Assembly: GCA_003555415.1 (NCBI GenBank)
Contig: PWHX01000042.1
Location: 1-5,038, forward strand
DNA from: Syntrophomonadaceae bacterium
Lineage (GTDB): Bacteria; Bacillota; Dethiobacteria; SKNC01
DNA length: 5,038 nucleotides
Direction of reading: 5' to 3'
Of this stretch, positions 1-5,027 are shown piece after piece (the first letter of the stretch is position 1; the number at the start of each line of letters is the position of its first letter). The notes under the pieces are model-generated. The model was not told where the DNA came from. It saw only the letters and a list, made by a program, of their open reading frames with translations, and did not search any database. Both the position numbers and the translations under genes were made by a program.

Positions 1-218
1 GCTGGAAAGAGACTCTGTTTACCCTTATGTTTACCTTGATAGTTTCTATTATATTAACAGGGCTAATATCATTTATCCTTATATTTTTTGTATTTCTTTT
101 TCTGTTGGTATGGACAGGTTATTTAAATAAAAAAATAGGAGGAATTACCGGGGATACCCTGGGGGCAACTATTGAAATAACGGAGTTACTGGTATTGTTT
201 ATCCTGCTTGTTCTATAA
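1..218 (+). CDS. cobS: Adenosylcobinamide-GDP ribazoletransferase (cobalamin synthase), C-terminal part, cut by the window's left edge
   Basis: This is the last 71 codons of a gene that enters from the left, with codons in frame from base 3. The ATG at 27 is internal and is not the start. CobS is an integral membrane enzyme that joins adenosylcobinamide-GDP to alpha-ribazole (or its 5'-phosphate) in the last part of cobalamin synthesis. Seen here: two long hydrophobic stretches flanking the motif GGITGDTLGA (bases 138-167), which matches the conserved GG-TGD-LGA motif near the CobS C-terminus, followed by the usual hydrophobic tail ending LLVL. CobS proteins are usually about 250 residues, so roughly 70% lies outside the window. 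The next gene, a CobD-type enzyme, supports the call. The 70-bp gap to it shows no clear promoter or terminator, so co-transcription is likely. The identification rests on the C-terminal motif and the context. Confidence 0.85.
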   Translation, partial: WKETLFTLMFTLIVSIILTGLISFILIFFVFLFLLVWTGYLNKKIGGITGDTLGATIEITELLVLFILLVL

Positions 219-288
219 AGCATGAAATATCCTTGATATAAACTATAAGTATTAGGCTGCAAACAACATTTGTTAAGGGAGTATGATT

Positions 289-2007
289 ATGATTAGGAGA
301 ATTCACGGAGGAGATATTGTTAAAGTGCAAAAAAAATTAGGCCTGGATAAGGAAGATATTATTGATTTTAGTGCAAATATCAATCCACTTGGGCCGCCGG
401 CCCGGATTTTAGAGGTCTTACAGGAGAGTCTAGGTGAAATCATTAATTATCCTGACCCGGAATGTCAGAAATTGAGGGATACTATAAGTCAATTCTATCC
501 TGTTGATGGTTCCAGGCTAATATTTGGCAACGGTGCCAGTGAACTAATTTTCATATTAATGAAAGTGTTGAATCCTAGACGCGTATTAATACCTGCTCCT
601 ACTTTTATAGAGTATCAATTTGCGGCCCAGAGTGTAGGCAGTGAAGTTACTTTTTTTCGCCTACCCCATGAAGACGGTTTCTCTCTTCCAGTTTCAGAAG
701 TATTAAAAAAACTATCCCAGGCTGATATTTTGTTTCTTTGTAACCCCAACAATCCTACAGGCACATTGTGGGAAAGGGATAAGATTGAAGAAATCATAGC
801 CACCGCCCAAAAGAAGGGAACATTTATAGTTCTGGACGAAGCTTTTATGGATTTTCTGGAAAAGGAACAGCAATACTCTCTCCTTTATGGGAAAAAGCAT
901 TTTGATAATATGTTTGTTTTGCGGTCCATGACTAAATTTTTTGCCATACCAGGTTTACGTTTGGGGTGGGGTGTGGGGCATCCTGAAATCATTAAAAAAA
1001 TGGAACTGGCCAAGGACCCCTGGAATGTTAATATTTTAGCCCAGATAGCCGGAAGGGAAGCCTTATGTGACCAGTCTTATATTAATAAGACAAAAGAGCT
1101 AATAAAGAGAGAAAAGCAGTATCTTTATGAACAGCTGGCAAAATTTCCGGAATTAAAGCCGTATTTTCCCGCGGCTAATTATATTTTTGTTGAACTGGTG
1201 AATACCTCCCTTGATTCATTAAAGTTAAAAGAAAGGCTCTCCCAAAAAGGTTGCTTGATAAGAGATTGCAGCAATTATGCTAATTTAACTTCCCGTTTTT
1301 TCAGGACAGCTGTGCGCAGCAGGGAAGAAAATATGCATCTTATAAATGCTTTAATAGAAGTGAAGGGGGGATATATTTTGCTTAAAACAATTTACCTGCT
1401 TCGTCATGGTGAGACTGAATGGAACAAGGAATGGCGTTTTCAAGGGCAAAAAGATGTAGAGTTAAACACGAAGGGCCTGGAACAGGCCCAGAGAGCGTCA
1501 AAAAAGTTAAAAGAAATAGAGCTAGATTCTGTTTACAGTAGTGACTTAAAAAGAGCTGTAAAAACAGCAGAAATAGCTACTAGTCATCATAACATAAAGA
1601 TTCGGGAAAGCTCCCTTTTAAGAGAAATCAGTTTTGGCAACTGGGAAGGGCTGGCTTATAACGATTTTTCCAAAGAAGATGGAGAACATTTTAATCATTG
1701 GCTTGAGGATCCTGTTAAGTATCCTGTTCCCGGGGGTGAATCCCTTTCAGCGCTGCAAGAAAGGATAAAAGATTTTGTAGACAGTATTATTAGCGCTGAA
1801 ATAAGCTGCAATATTCTCATAGTAACCCACGGTGGGCCCATAAAAGCAGTAATCTCCAGGGCGTTAAACATTGATATAAAAAATTCCTCTAGTCTGGTTA
1901 TTTCCCCTGCTTCTCTGAGCATAATACAGGTATATGAAAAAAACTTTTTCCTTACTCTTTTTAATGATGTCTGCCATCTAAAAACAAATAAAGACAAAAA
2001 ATATTGA
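289..2007 (+). CDS. cobD: CobD-CobC fused frame: threonine-phosphate decarboxylase joined to alpha-ribazole phosphatase
   Basis: The frame has 572 codons from ATG 289. An ATG at 283 is also in frame but only 1 base from the AAGGGAG site at 275-281; ATG 289 has a normal 7-base gap. Numbering below is from 283. Residues 7-360 form a fold-type I PLP aminotransferase-like domain. It has the CobD-type N-terminus HGGD...DFSANINPLGPP (8-39), GNGASELIF (82-90), NPNNPTG (154-160), DEAF (185-188, Asp185 for the PLP ring nitrogen), SMTK with the probable Schiff-base Lys218, and GLRLGW (224-229). CobD makes (R)-1-amino-2-propanol phosphate from threonine phosphate; HisC is the close relative, but the N-terminus and the cobS neighbour favour CobD. 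Residues 368-574 form a histidine phosphatase: RHGETEWN (374-381, catalytic His375), SDLKRA (420-425), Glu447, and VTHGG with His516. This fits CobC, which dephosphorylates alpha-ribazole phosphate. There is no linker between the domains, and the joint carries start and stop signals (see the findings). Confidence 0.85.
   Translation: MIRRIHGGDIVKVQKKLGLDKEDIIDFSANINPLGPPARILEVLQESLGEIINYPDPECQKLRDTISQFYPVDGSRLIFGNGASELIFILMKVLNPRRVLIPAPTFIEYQFAAQSVGSEVTFFRLPHEDGFSLPVSEVLKKLSQADILFLCNPNNPTGTLWERDKIEEIIATAQKKGTFIVLDEAFMDFLEKEQQYSLLYGKKHFDNMFVLRSMTKFFAIPGLRLGWGVGHPEIIKKMELAKDPWNVNILAQIAGREALCDQSYINKTKELIKREKQYLYEQLAKFPELKPYFPAANYIFVELVNTSLDSLKLKERLSQKGCLIRDCSNYANLTSRFFRTAVRSREENMHLINALIEVKGGYILLKTIYLLRHGETEWNKEWRFQGQKDVELNTKGLEQAQRASKKLKEIELDSVYSSDLKRAVKTAEIATSHHNIKIRESSLLREISFGNWEGLAYNDFSKEDGEHFNHWLEDPVKYPVPGGESLSALQERIKDFVDSIISAEISCNILIVTHGGPIKAVISRALNIDIKNSSSLVISPASLSIIQVYEKNFFLTLFNDVCHLKTNKDKKY
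1363..1385 (+). promoter_or_regulatory. Internal ribosome-binding site, G6 slippery run, and overlapping start and stop at the cobD/cobC joint
   Basis: AAGGGGGG (1363-1370) is followed 7 bases later by TTG (1378-1380), in frame with the phosphatase domain. In the -1 frame, reached by reading one base of the G run twice, the codons run ATA TAT TTT GCT and then TAA at 1383-1385. A -1 shift, or one extra G, would therefore end CobD after ...KGGIYFA, with its stop lying next to the cobC start. This is the usual layout of two translationally coupled genes. The bases are seen directly; use in the cell is inferred. Confidence 0.5.
1378..2007 (+). CDS. cobC: Alpha-ribazole phosphatase (CobC-type histidine phosphatase), possible separate product from an internal TTG start
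   Basis: Within the long frame, TTG 1378 lies 7 bases after AAGGGGGG (1363-1370), a good Shine-Dalgarno match. It would give a 209-residue protein beginning (M)LKTIYLLRHGETEWN, which is how free-standing enzymes of this family normally begin and about their normal length. The phosphohistidine motif RHGE falls at residues 9-12, with the second catalytic His at 151 in VTHGGP. In the cobalamin pathway this enzyme removes the 5'-phosphate from alpha-ribazole phosphate or from cobalamin phosphate. Broad-specificity phosphoglycerate mutase-like phosphatases share the same motifs, so the CobC assignment depends on the cobS-cobD context. The domain is clear. Whether it is made as a separate protein, as a fusion, or both is inference. 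Confidence 0.55.
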   Translation: MLKTIYLLRHGETEWNKEWRFQGQKDVELNTKGLEQAQRASKKLKEIELDSVYSSDLKRAVKTAEIATSHHNIKIRESSLLREISFGNWEGLAYNDFSKEDGEHFNHWLEDPVKYPVPGGESLSALQERIKDFVDSIISAEISCNILIVTHGGPIKAVISRALNIDIKNSSSLVISPASLSIIQVYEKNFFLTLFNDVCHLKTNKDKKY

Positions 2008-2082
2008 AATTAGACATATTTAACTGGCAGGATTTTTCTTTTATTTCACGAATTATGATTATAAAGATAGGAAATAATAGGG

Positions 2083-2107
2083 TTTATCCTCTAACAGGAG
2101 GGATAAA
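2083..2107 (+). promoter_or_regulatory. Hairpin that covers the ribosome-binding site of the 2109 gene
   Basis: TTTAT (2083-2087) can pair with ATAAA (2103-2107), and CCTC (2088-2091) with GAGG (2098-2101). This leaves G2102 bulged and a six-base loop, TAACAG. The 3' arm contains most of the AGGAGGG ribosome-binding site (2096-2102) that serves ATG 2109, so the folded form would hide it. A role in translational control is inferred. A chance fold in AT-rich sequence cannot be excluded. Confidence 0.35.
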
Positions 2108-2108
2108 A

Positions 2109-2570
2109 ATGTCTAAAGAAAACGAAATTAATAACGAAGAAAAAAAGCAAGTAGTGAAATTTAAAATTCGTTTTGATTATCAGGGTAAGTCAAAGCCAGC
2201 GAAGTTTTTTTTTGGAGGAAAGAACTCAGAGAATATTGCTGAAGATGTAAGGGAACAGCAAATGGCTATGTGGAGAAATATTCCTATTCAAGGTGTTAAG
2301 ATAGAAAATATTGACATGGGGGAAATATATACTGTTCATGATGAAGAAATTGATGAAGAGATAGCTTATGCCCCCATGGAGCTTCTGGTTAAAGCAGATA
2401 ATATTGAAGATCTGGTAAGATTTATCGTAAGGGAAGAGTTCAGGCGCATAGAAATAATAGACCCTGAAATTTTAGAGATGAATAAACAAATTCTAGAAAA
2501 AGTATTTTTTAAAATGAACGAAGAAATGAAAACTCAAATGTACCTGAAATCGAAAAAATACAGAGAGTAA
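2109..2570 (+). CDS. Small charged cytoplasmic protein of unknown function
   Basis: I do not recognise this 153-residue protein. The start is ATG 2109, because AGGAGGG (2096-2102) sits 6 bases upstream. The same frame is open back to TTG 2004, but that codon overlaps the cobC stop and has no ribosome-binding site. The protein has no signal peptide or membrane segment. Its first 14 or so residues are a charged E/N/K-rich tail. A likely beta strand follows (VVKFKIRFDYQG, residues 15-26), then an alternating alpha/beta-looking middle with an acidic patch, VHDEEIDEEIAY. The strongly charged C-terminal third, from about residue 100, looks helical and contains REEFRRIEIIDPE. A 101-bp gap separates it from cobC with no obvious terminator or convincing promoter, so readthrough from the cob genes is possible. 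A terminator follows directly. No conserved catalytic motif was seen. Confidence 0.8.
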   Translation: MSKENEINNEEKKQVVKFKIRFDYQGKSKPAKFFFGGKNSENIAEDVREQQMAMWRNIPIQGVKIENIDMGEIYTVHDEEIDEEIAYAPMELLVKADNIEDLVRFIVREEFRRIEIIDPEILEMNKQILEKVFFKMNEEMKTQMYLKSKKYRE

Positions 2571-2572
2571 TT

Positions 2573-2607
2573 AAAAAAGCAGTTCGCTGAACTGCTTTTT
2601 TATTTTT
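2573..2607 (+). terminator. Intrinsic terminator after the 2109 gene
   Basis: GCAGTTC (2579-2585) pairs perfectly with GAACTGC (2589-2595) across a three-base loop, GCT. The stem is extended by A6 (2573-2578) against T6 (2596-2601), and more Ts follow to 2607. It begins 2 bases after the stop at 2570. The A and T flanks are symmetric, so it could work in both directions, but no reverse-strand gene reads into it. It separates the left transcription unit from the membrane-protein gene downstream. Confidence 0.92.
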
Positions 2608-2613
2608 ATACTA

Positions 2614-2642
2614 GAATTATTTTTTGTAAATATACATAAAAT
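2614..2642 (+). promoter_or_regulatory. Sigma-E-like (sporulation) promoter candidate for the 2680 gene
   Basis: GAATTAT (2614-2620), 14 bases, then CATAAAAT (2635-2642). The Bacillus-type mother-cell sigma-E consensus is close to GAATATT, 14 bases, CATACAAT, so the -10 matches 7 of 8 and the -35 matches 5 of 7. The region is very AT-rich and chance matches are likely. It overlaps a sigma-A candidate. Confidence 0.25.
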
Positions 2643-2651
2643 AATTATAAA
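2624..2651 (+). promoter_or_regulatory. Sigma-A-like promoter candidate for the 2680 gene
   Basis: TTGTAA (2624-2629), 16 bases, then TATAAA (2646-2651). The -35 matches 4 of 6 and the -10 matches 5 of 6 of the consensus. It lies between the terminator and the gene, where a promoter is needed. The start of transcription would be near 2658, leaving a short leader containing GGAGGAG at 2668-2674. Confidence 0.35.
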
Positions 2652-2679
2652 ACGACTAAAAATAACCGGAGGAGATACT

Positions 2680-3177
2680 ATGAAGTTTGAAAGATGGTTC
2701 GCCGGACTCACTGAAAAACTTGAACATTTCTTATTCAAACTGGCTTTATGTTTTTTACTTTTATTAATAGTAAGCCAGATCGTTATGACCAATGAAAATA
2801 TAAGAACTTTCTTATCAGCGGTAGACCAGATTGAGGGGATATCTTATAACCAGTATGGACAGGAGGAAAAGCCAGCCTTTACATATTTAGACAGAGATGA
2901 AGAACAGTACAGCCTGGTACTTGCAGCGGAAACTAAATATCCCGTTACTCAATTAAAGGTTTTAATTAATACTGAAAAAGCTTACAGCTTTGATAATTCA
3001 AAGGCAGAAATAAAGGTAAGCCCCGGAGATATGATAGAAATCGATGGGAAAAAGTATGATTATCCTATAAAAGTTTATGTAAAAGAAGCTTCCCCGGAAA
3101 TTAAGCCTGCTCTATCCAAAGCCCAGGTAGTAACCAATGGAACCGTGGAATTGCTGGGATGGGTTATTAAAGATTGA
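2680..3177 (+). CDS. Single-pass membrane protein with an extracytoplasmic domain, function unknown
   Basis: This 165-residue protein is not one I recognise. ATG 2680 follows GGAGGAG (2668-2674) with a 5-base gap, a strong start. Residues 1-16 carry several basic residues, residues 17-36 (FLFKLALCFLLLLIVSQIVM) form one membrane helix, and the rest is polar. The positive N-terminus suggests the N-terminus is inside and the C-terminal domain outside. Cys24 lies within the helix and lacks a proper lipobox, so it is not an obvious lipoprotein. The outer part, about residues 50-165, looks beta-rich, with repeated strand-like segments such as TQLKVLINTEKAYSF, KAEIKVSPGDMIEIDGKKYDYPIKVYV and NGTVELLGWVI. 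No catalytic motif is visible. A terminator lies before it and the aroH promoter after it, so it is probably its own transcription unit. A spore or envelope role is only a guess. Confidence 0.82.
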   Translation: MKFERWFAGLTEKLEHFLFKLALCFLLLLIVSQIVMTNENIRTFLSAVDQIEGISYNQYGQEEKPAFTYLDRDEEQYSLVLAAETKYPVTQLKVLINTEKAYSFDNSKAEIKVSPGDMIEIDGKKYDYPIKVYVKEASPEIKPALSKAQVVTNGTVELLGWVIKD

Positions 3178-3184
3178 AAAAGAC

Positions 3185-3213
3185 TTGCCAACAAAGAAAA
3201 AATATTGTATTAT
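3185..3213 (+). promoter_or_regulatory. Sigma-A-type promoter for aroH
   Basis: TTGCCA (3185-3190), exactly 17 bases, then TATTAT (3208-3213). Each hexamer matches 5 of 6 of the consensus. Transcription would begin near 3220, about 17 bases before the AGGAG site that serves the likely aroH start. This is the best promoter match in the window. Confidence 0.6.
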
Positions 3214-3247
3214 TTGTAGGAGGAATTGTTGCAATTAGGAGTTGACG

Positions 3248-3631
3248 TTGTTGGGTAGTAGTGTGAGAGGTATAAGAGGCGCTGTAAACGTAGATAAGAA
3301 CGAGAAAGAACTAATAATTAAAGAAACAAAGAATCTTCTAATCAATATTATAAAGGCAAATAAACTTGAAACAGAAGATATATGTAGTATATTTTTCACC
3401 ATGACTCCGGACCTGAATGCTGTTTTTCCTGCTATGGCCGCCAGGGAGTTGGGGTGGAAACACGTTCCTATGCTTTGTGCTGTAGAAATAGATGTGAAAG
3501 ATTCTATGCCTTTATGCATCAGGGTTCTTTTGCATATTAATACTGATCTAAAGCAAAATGAAATTAAACACGTATATCTAAAGGAAGCACAAAAGTTAAG
3601 GAATGACTTGTTAGATGTCAACAACACCTGA
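3248..3631 (+). CDS. aroH: Chorismate mutase, monofunctional AroH type
   Basis: This enzyme rearranges chorismate to prephenate, the first committed step to phenylalanine and tyrosine. It belongs to the small trimeric AroH family of Bacillus type, about 120-130 residues. In numbering from TTG 3242, the residues known at the B. subtilis active site are all present: Arg12 (Arg7), Phe62 (Phe57), Arg68 (Arg63), Cys79 (Cys75), Glu82 (Glu78), Arg94 (Arg90), Tyr112 (Tyr108) and Leu119 (Leu115). Motifs seen are RGIRGA, TPDLNAVFPA and IKHVYL. The start is not certain. An in-frame TAG at 3236-3238 limits it. TTG 3242 touches the AGGAG site (3237-3241), TTG 3248 is 6 bases from it and is preferred (127 residues), and GTG 3263 would match the Bacillus N-terminus but lacks a site. 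It has its own promoter, and its 3' end overlaps a terminator. Confidence 0.95.
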   Translation: MLGSSVRGIRGAVNVDKNEKELIIKETKNLLINIIKANKLETEDICSIFFTMTPDLNAVFPAMAARELGWKHVPMLCAVEIDVKDSMPLCIRVLLHINTDLKQNEIKHVYLKEAQKLRNDLLDVNNT

Positions 3632-3650
3632 GTGTGTTGTTTTGTTTTTA
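3620..3650 (+). terminator. Probable intrinsic terminator overlapping the 3' end of aroH
   Basis: AACAACAC (3620-3627) pairs with GTGTTGTT (3634-3641), with loop CTGAGT (3628-3633). The stem is followed by a T-rich tail running to 3650. The aroH stop TGA (3629-3631) lies in the loop, so the stem's 5' arm is the codons for the last residues. The stem has only three G-C pairs, so termination may be partial and some transcripts could continue into cmk. Confidence 0.6.
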
Positions 3651-3738
3651 TTATTTATGATTTTTTATTTTTTCAAGAGGAAATATATTGTTTTTAGAGA
3701 ATTAATTAATATTGTGGGCTTATCGTAGGTGAATAATA

Positions 3739-4422
3739 TTGAAAGATATTAATGTAGCCGTGGATGGTCCGGCAGGAGCAGGGAAAAGTACTGCTGCCAG
3801 GGAGGTTGCTTCCAGGCTTAACTTGAAATATCTAGATACAGGAGCCATGTACAGAGCTTTAACCTGGAAGGCTATTATAGAAAACATTGATTTTCAAAAT
3901 CCAGAGGAAATAATAAATCTTGCTGCTGTAATTAATATTGATATTAAAAATGGGTCTGACGGGAGTAATCTTGTATATATTGATGGAATAGATGTAACAC
4001 AAGAAATCAGAACTCCTGCAGTTAATGGTAAAGTATCCATAGTATCTAAAATACCAGAAGCAAGGGGAAAACTGGTTGCCAGACAGCAAAAAATAGCTGA
4101 AGATGGTGGCTTTATTATGGACGGGAGAGATATAGGCACAAACGTACTTCCCGGTGCAGATTTTAAATTTTTTTTGACTGCCTCACTGGAAGTGAGAGCA
4201 CAAAGAAGATATATGGAGCTTAAAGAAAAGGGATGCAACATAACACTAGAAGATGTGAAAAAGGAAATATCTATGAGGGATAAAATTGACAAGGGAAGGG
4301 AGGTAGCCCCTTTAATTGCTGCCAAGGATGCAGATTTAATAGACACAACACATATGAATATTGAAGACGTAATCCAGGAAATAGTAAGAAAGGTCAACAA
4401 GCTAAAAGCGGGTAGAACTTAG
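3739..4422 (+). CDS. cmk: (d)CMP kinase (cytidylate kinase)
   Basis: The enzyme phosphorylates CMP and dCMP with ATP in the cytoplasm, recycling cytidine nucleotides from RNA turnover and phospholipid synthesis. The 227-residue length is normal for the family. Visible motifs are the P-loop GPAGAGKST (residues 10-18), the nucleotide-binding YLDTGAMYRAL (31-41), SKIPEARG (103-110, where the family has a conserved Arg), MDGRDIGT (127-134), and the lid-region RDKIDKGREVAPL (180-192). The start is TTG 3739, 6 bases after AGGTGA (3727-3732); an in-frame TGA at 3730-3732 excludes anything further upstream. The 107-bp gap after aroH contains that gene's terminator and very AT-rich sequence, and I could not settle on a promoter there. 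plsC begins 14 bp after the stop, so the two are probably one operon. Confidence 0.97.
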   Translation: MKDINVAVDGPAGAGKSTAAREVASRLNLKYLDTGAMYRALTWKAIIENIDFQNPEEIINLAAVINIDIKNGSDGSNLVYIDGIDVTQEIRTPAVNGKVSIVSKIPEARGKLVARQQKIAEDGGFIMDGRDIGTNVLPGADFKFFLTASLEVRAQRRYMELKEKGCNITLEDVKKEISMRDKIDKGREVAPLIAAKDADLIDTTHMNIEDVIQEIVRKVNKLKAGRT

Positions 4423-4436
4423 TACGGAGTGTAGAA

Positions 4437-5027
4437 ATGATAATCCAACTGACAAAAGCAATATTACGGTTAATTTATAAAATTTTATTTCCAGTACAGG
4501 TAACCGGGTTTGATAATATTCCCTCAAAAGGCCCCGTAATTATTTGTTCAAACCATATTAGTTGGTGGGACCCTCCTTTATTAGGATCTATTATTCACAG
4601 AAAAGTCTACGCTATGGCCAAAGAAGAGCTATTTAAATACTTTCTCTTTGGGAAAATAATTAGATACATGGGTGCCTTTCCAGTGAAGAGAGAAGTTGCT
4701 GATAGACGAGCCCTTAAAGAAGCCCTTAAAGTTTTAAGTGAAGGAAGTGTGCTGATACTTTTTCCAGAAGGAACCCGTAGCAAGATAGGTAAAGTTCAAA
4801 AGCCATTACCGGGAATAGGGTTTATCGCTTTAAAAAGTAAAGCACCTGTAGTTCCTGTGGCTATTAAAGGTCCTTATAAATTATTCAAACCTGTGAAAGT
4901 TAAAATAGGTGTTCCCATGTCTTTTAATCATTATTCCCAAAAGGATAAAGGGAAAACAGCCGATGAAATAAGTCTCAAAATTATGCGTAATATTACAGAG
5001 ATGTTAGGGCAAAAATATGATTATTAA
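4437..5027 (+). CDS. plsC: 1-acyl-sn-glycerol-3-phosphate acyltransferase
   Basis: The enzyme transfers a second acyl chain onto lysophosphatidic acid to make phosphatidic acid, at the inner face of the membrane. The 196-residue length fits the short bacterial PlsC group. The four acyltransferase blocks are present: NHISWWDP with the catalytic HX4D pair His40/Asp45, GAFPVKR (79-85), FPEGTRS (109-115, glycerol-phosphate binding), and VVPVAI (138-143). The first 20 residues are hydrophobic and basic, which suits a membrane-associated N-terminus. ATG 4437 lies 5 bases after GGAGTG (4426-4431). It follows cmk by 14 bp, a pairing common in Clostridia and one that links CMP recycling with phospholipid synthesis. 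Its last codons overlap the apparent start of the next gene. Acyl-donor preference cannot be read from the sequence. Confidence 0.95.
   Translation: MIIQLTKAILRLIYKILFPVQVTGFDNIPSKGPVIICSNHISWWDPPLLGSIIHRKVYAMAKEELFKYFLFGKIIRYMGAFPVKREVADRRALKEALKVLSEGSVLILFPEGTRSKIGKVQKPLPGIGFIALKSKAPVVPVAIKGPYKLFKPVKVKIGVPMSFNHYSQKDKGKTADEISLKIMRNITEMLGQKYDY

Noticed and set aside
27..218. A complete 63-residue small membrane protein starting at ATG 27
   Set aside because: The frame is open to the left window edge, and the C-terminal GG-TGD-LGA motif marks it as the end of cobS.
219..282. A promoter between cobS and cobD (TTGATA 233-238, TATAAG 244-249)
   Set aside because: The two boxes are only 5 bases apart and no -10 lies at proper spacing.
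2004..2108. N-terminal extension of the unknown protein to TTG 2004
   Set aside because: There is no ribosome-binding site there and it overlaps the cobC stop, while ATG 2109 has AGGAGGG at a 6-base gap.
2699..2755. Lipoprotein signal at Cys24 of the 2680 gene product
   Set aside because: The residue before Cys is Leu and the Cys is inside the hydrophobic helix, so the lipobox pattern is not met.
2571..2792. Reverse-strand 73-residue frame over the terminator and the 2680 gene
   Set aside because: It crosses a forward terminator and a well-marked forward start, and has no plausible start signal of its own.
3235..3627. Long reverse-strand frame opposite aroH
   Set aside because: It is antisense to a well-conserved enzyme and its translation shows no family features; a shadow frame.
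3697..3713. ATTAATTAAT palindrome as an operator
   Set aside because: Short self-complementary AT sequence is expected by chance here and no second copy was found.
3651..3738. A promoter for cmk
   Set aside because: TATGAT (3656-3661), TATATT (3684-3689) and TAATAT (3707-3712) all look like -10 boxes, but none has a reasonable -35 at 16-18 bases.
3894..4400. Reverse-strand 168-residue frame opposite cmk, Ser/Leu-rich
   Set aside because: The composition is what results from reading AT-rich coding sequence backwards; cmk explains every base here.
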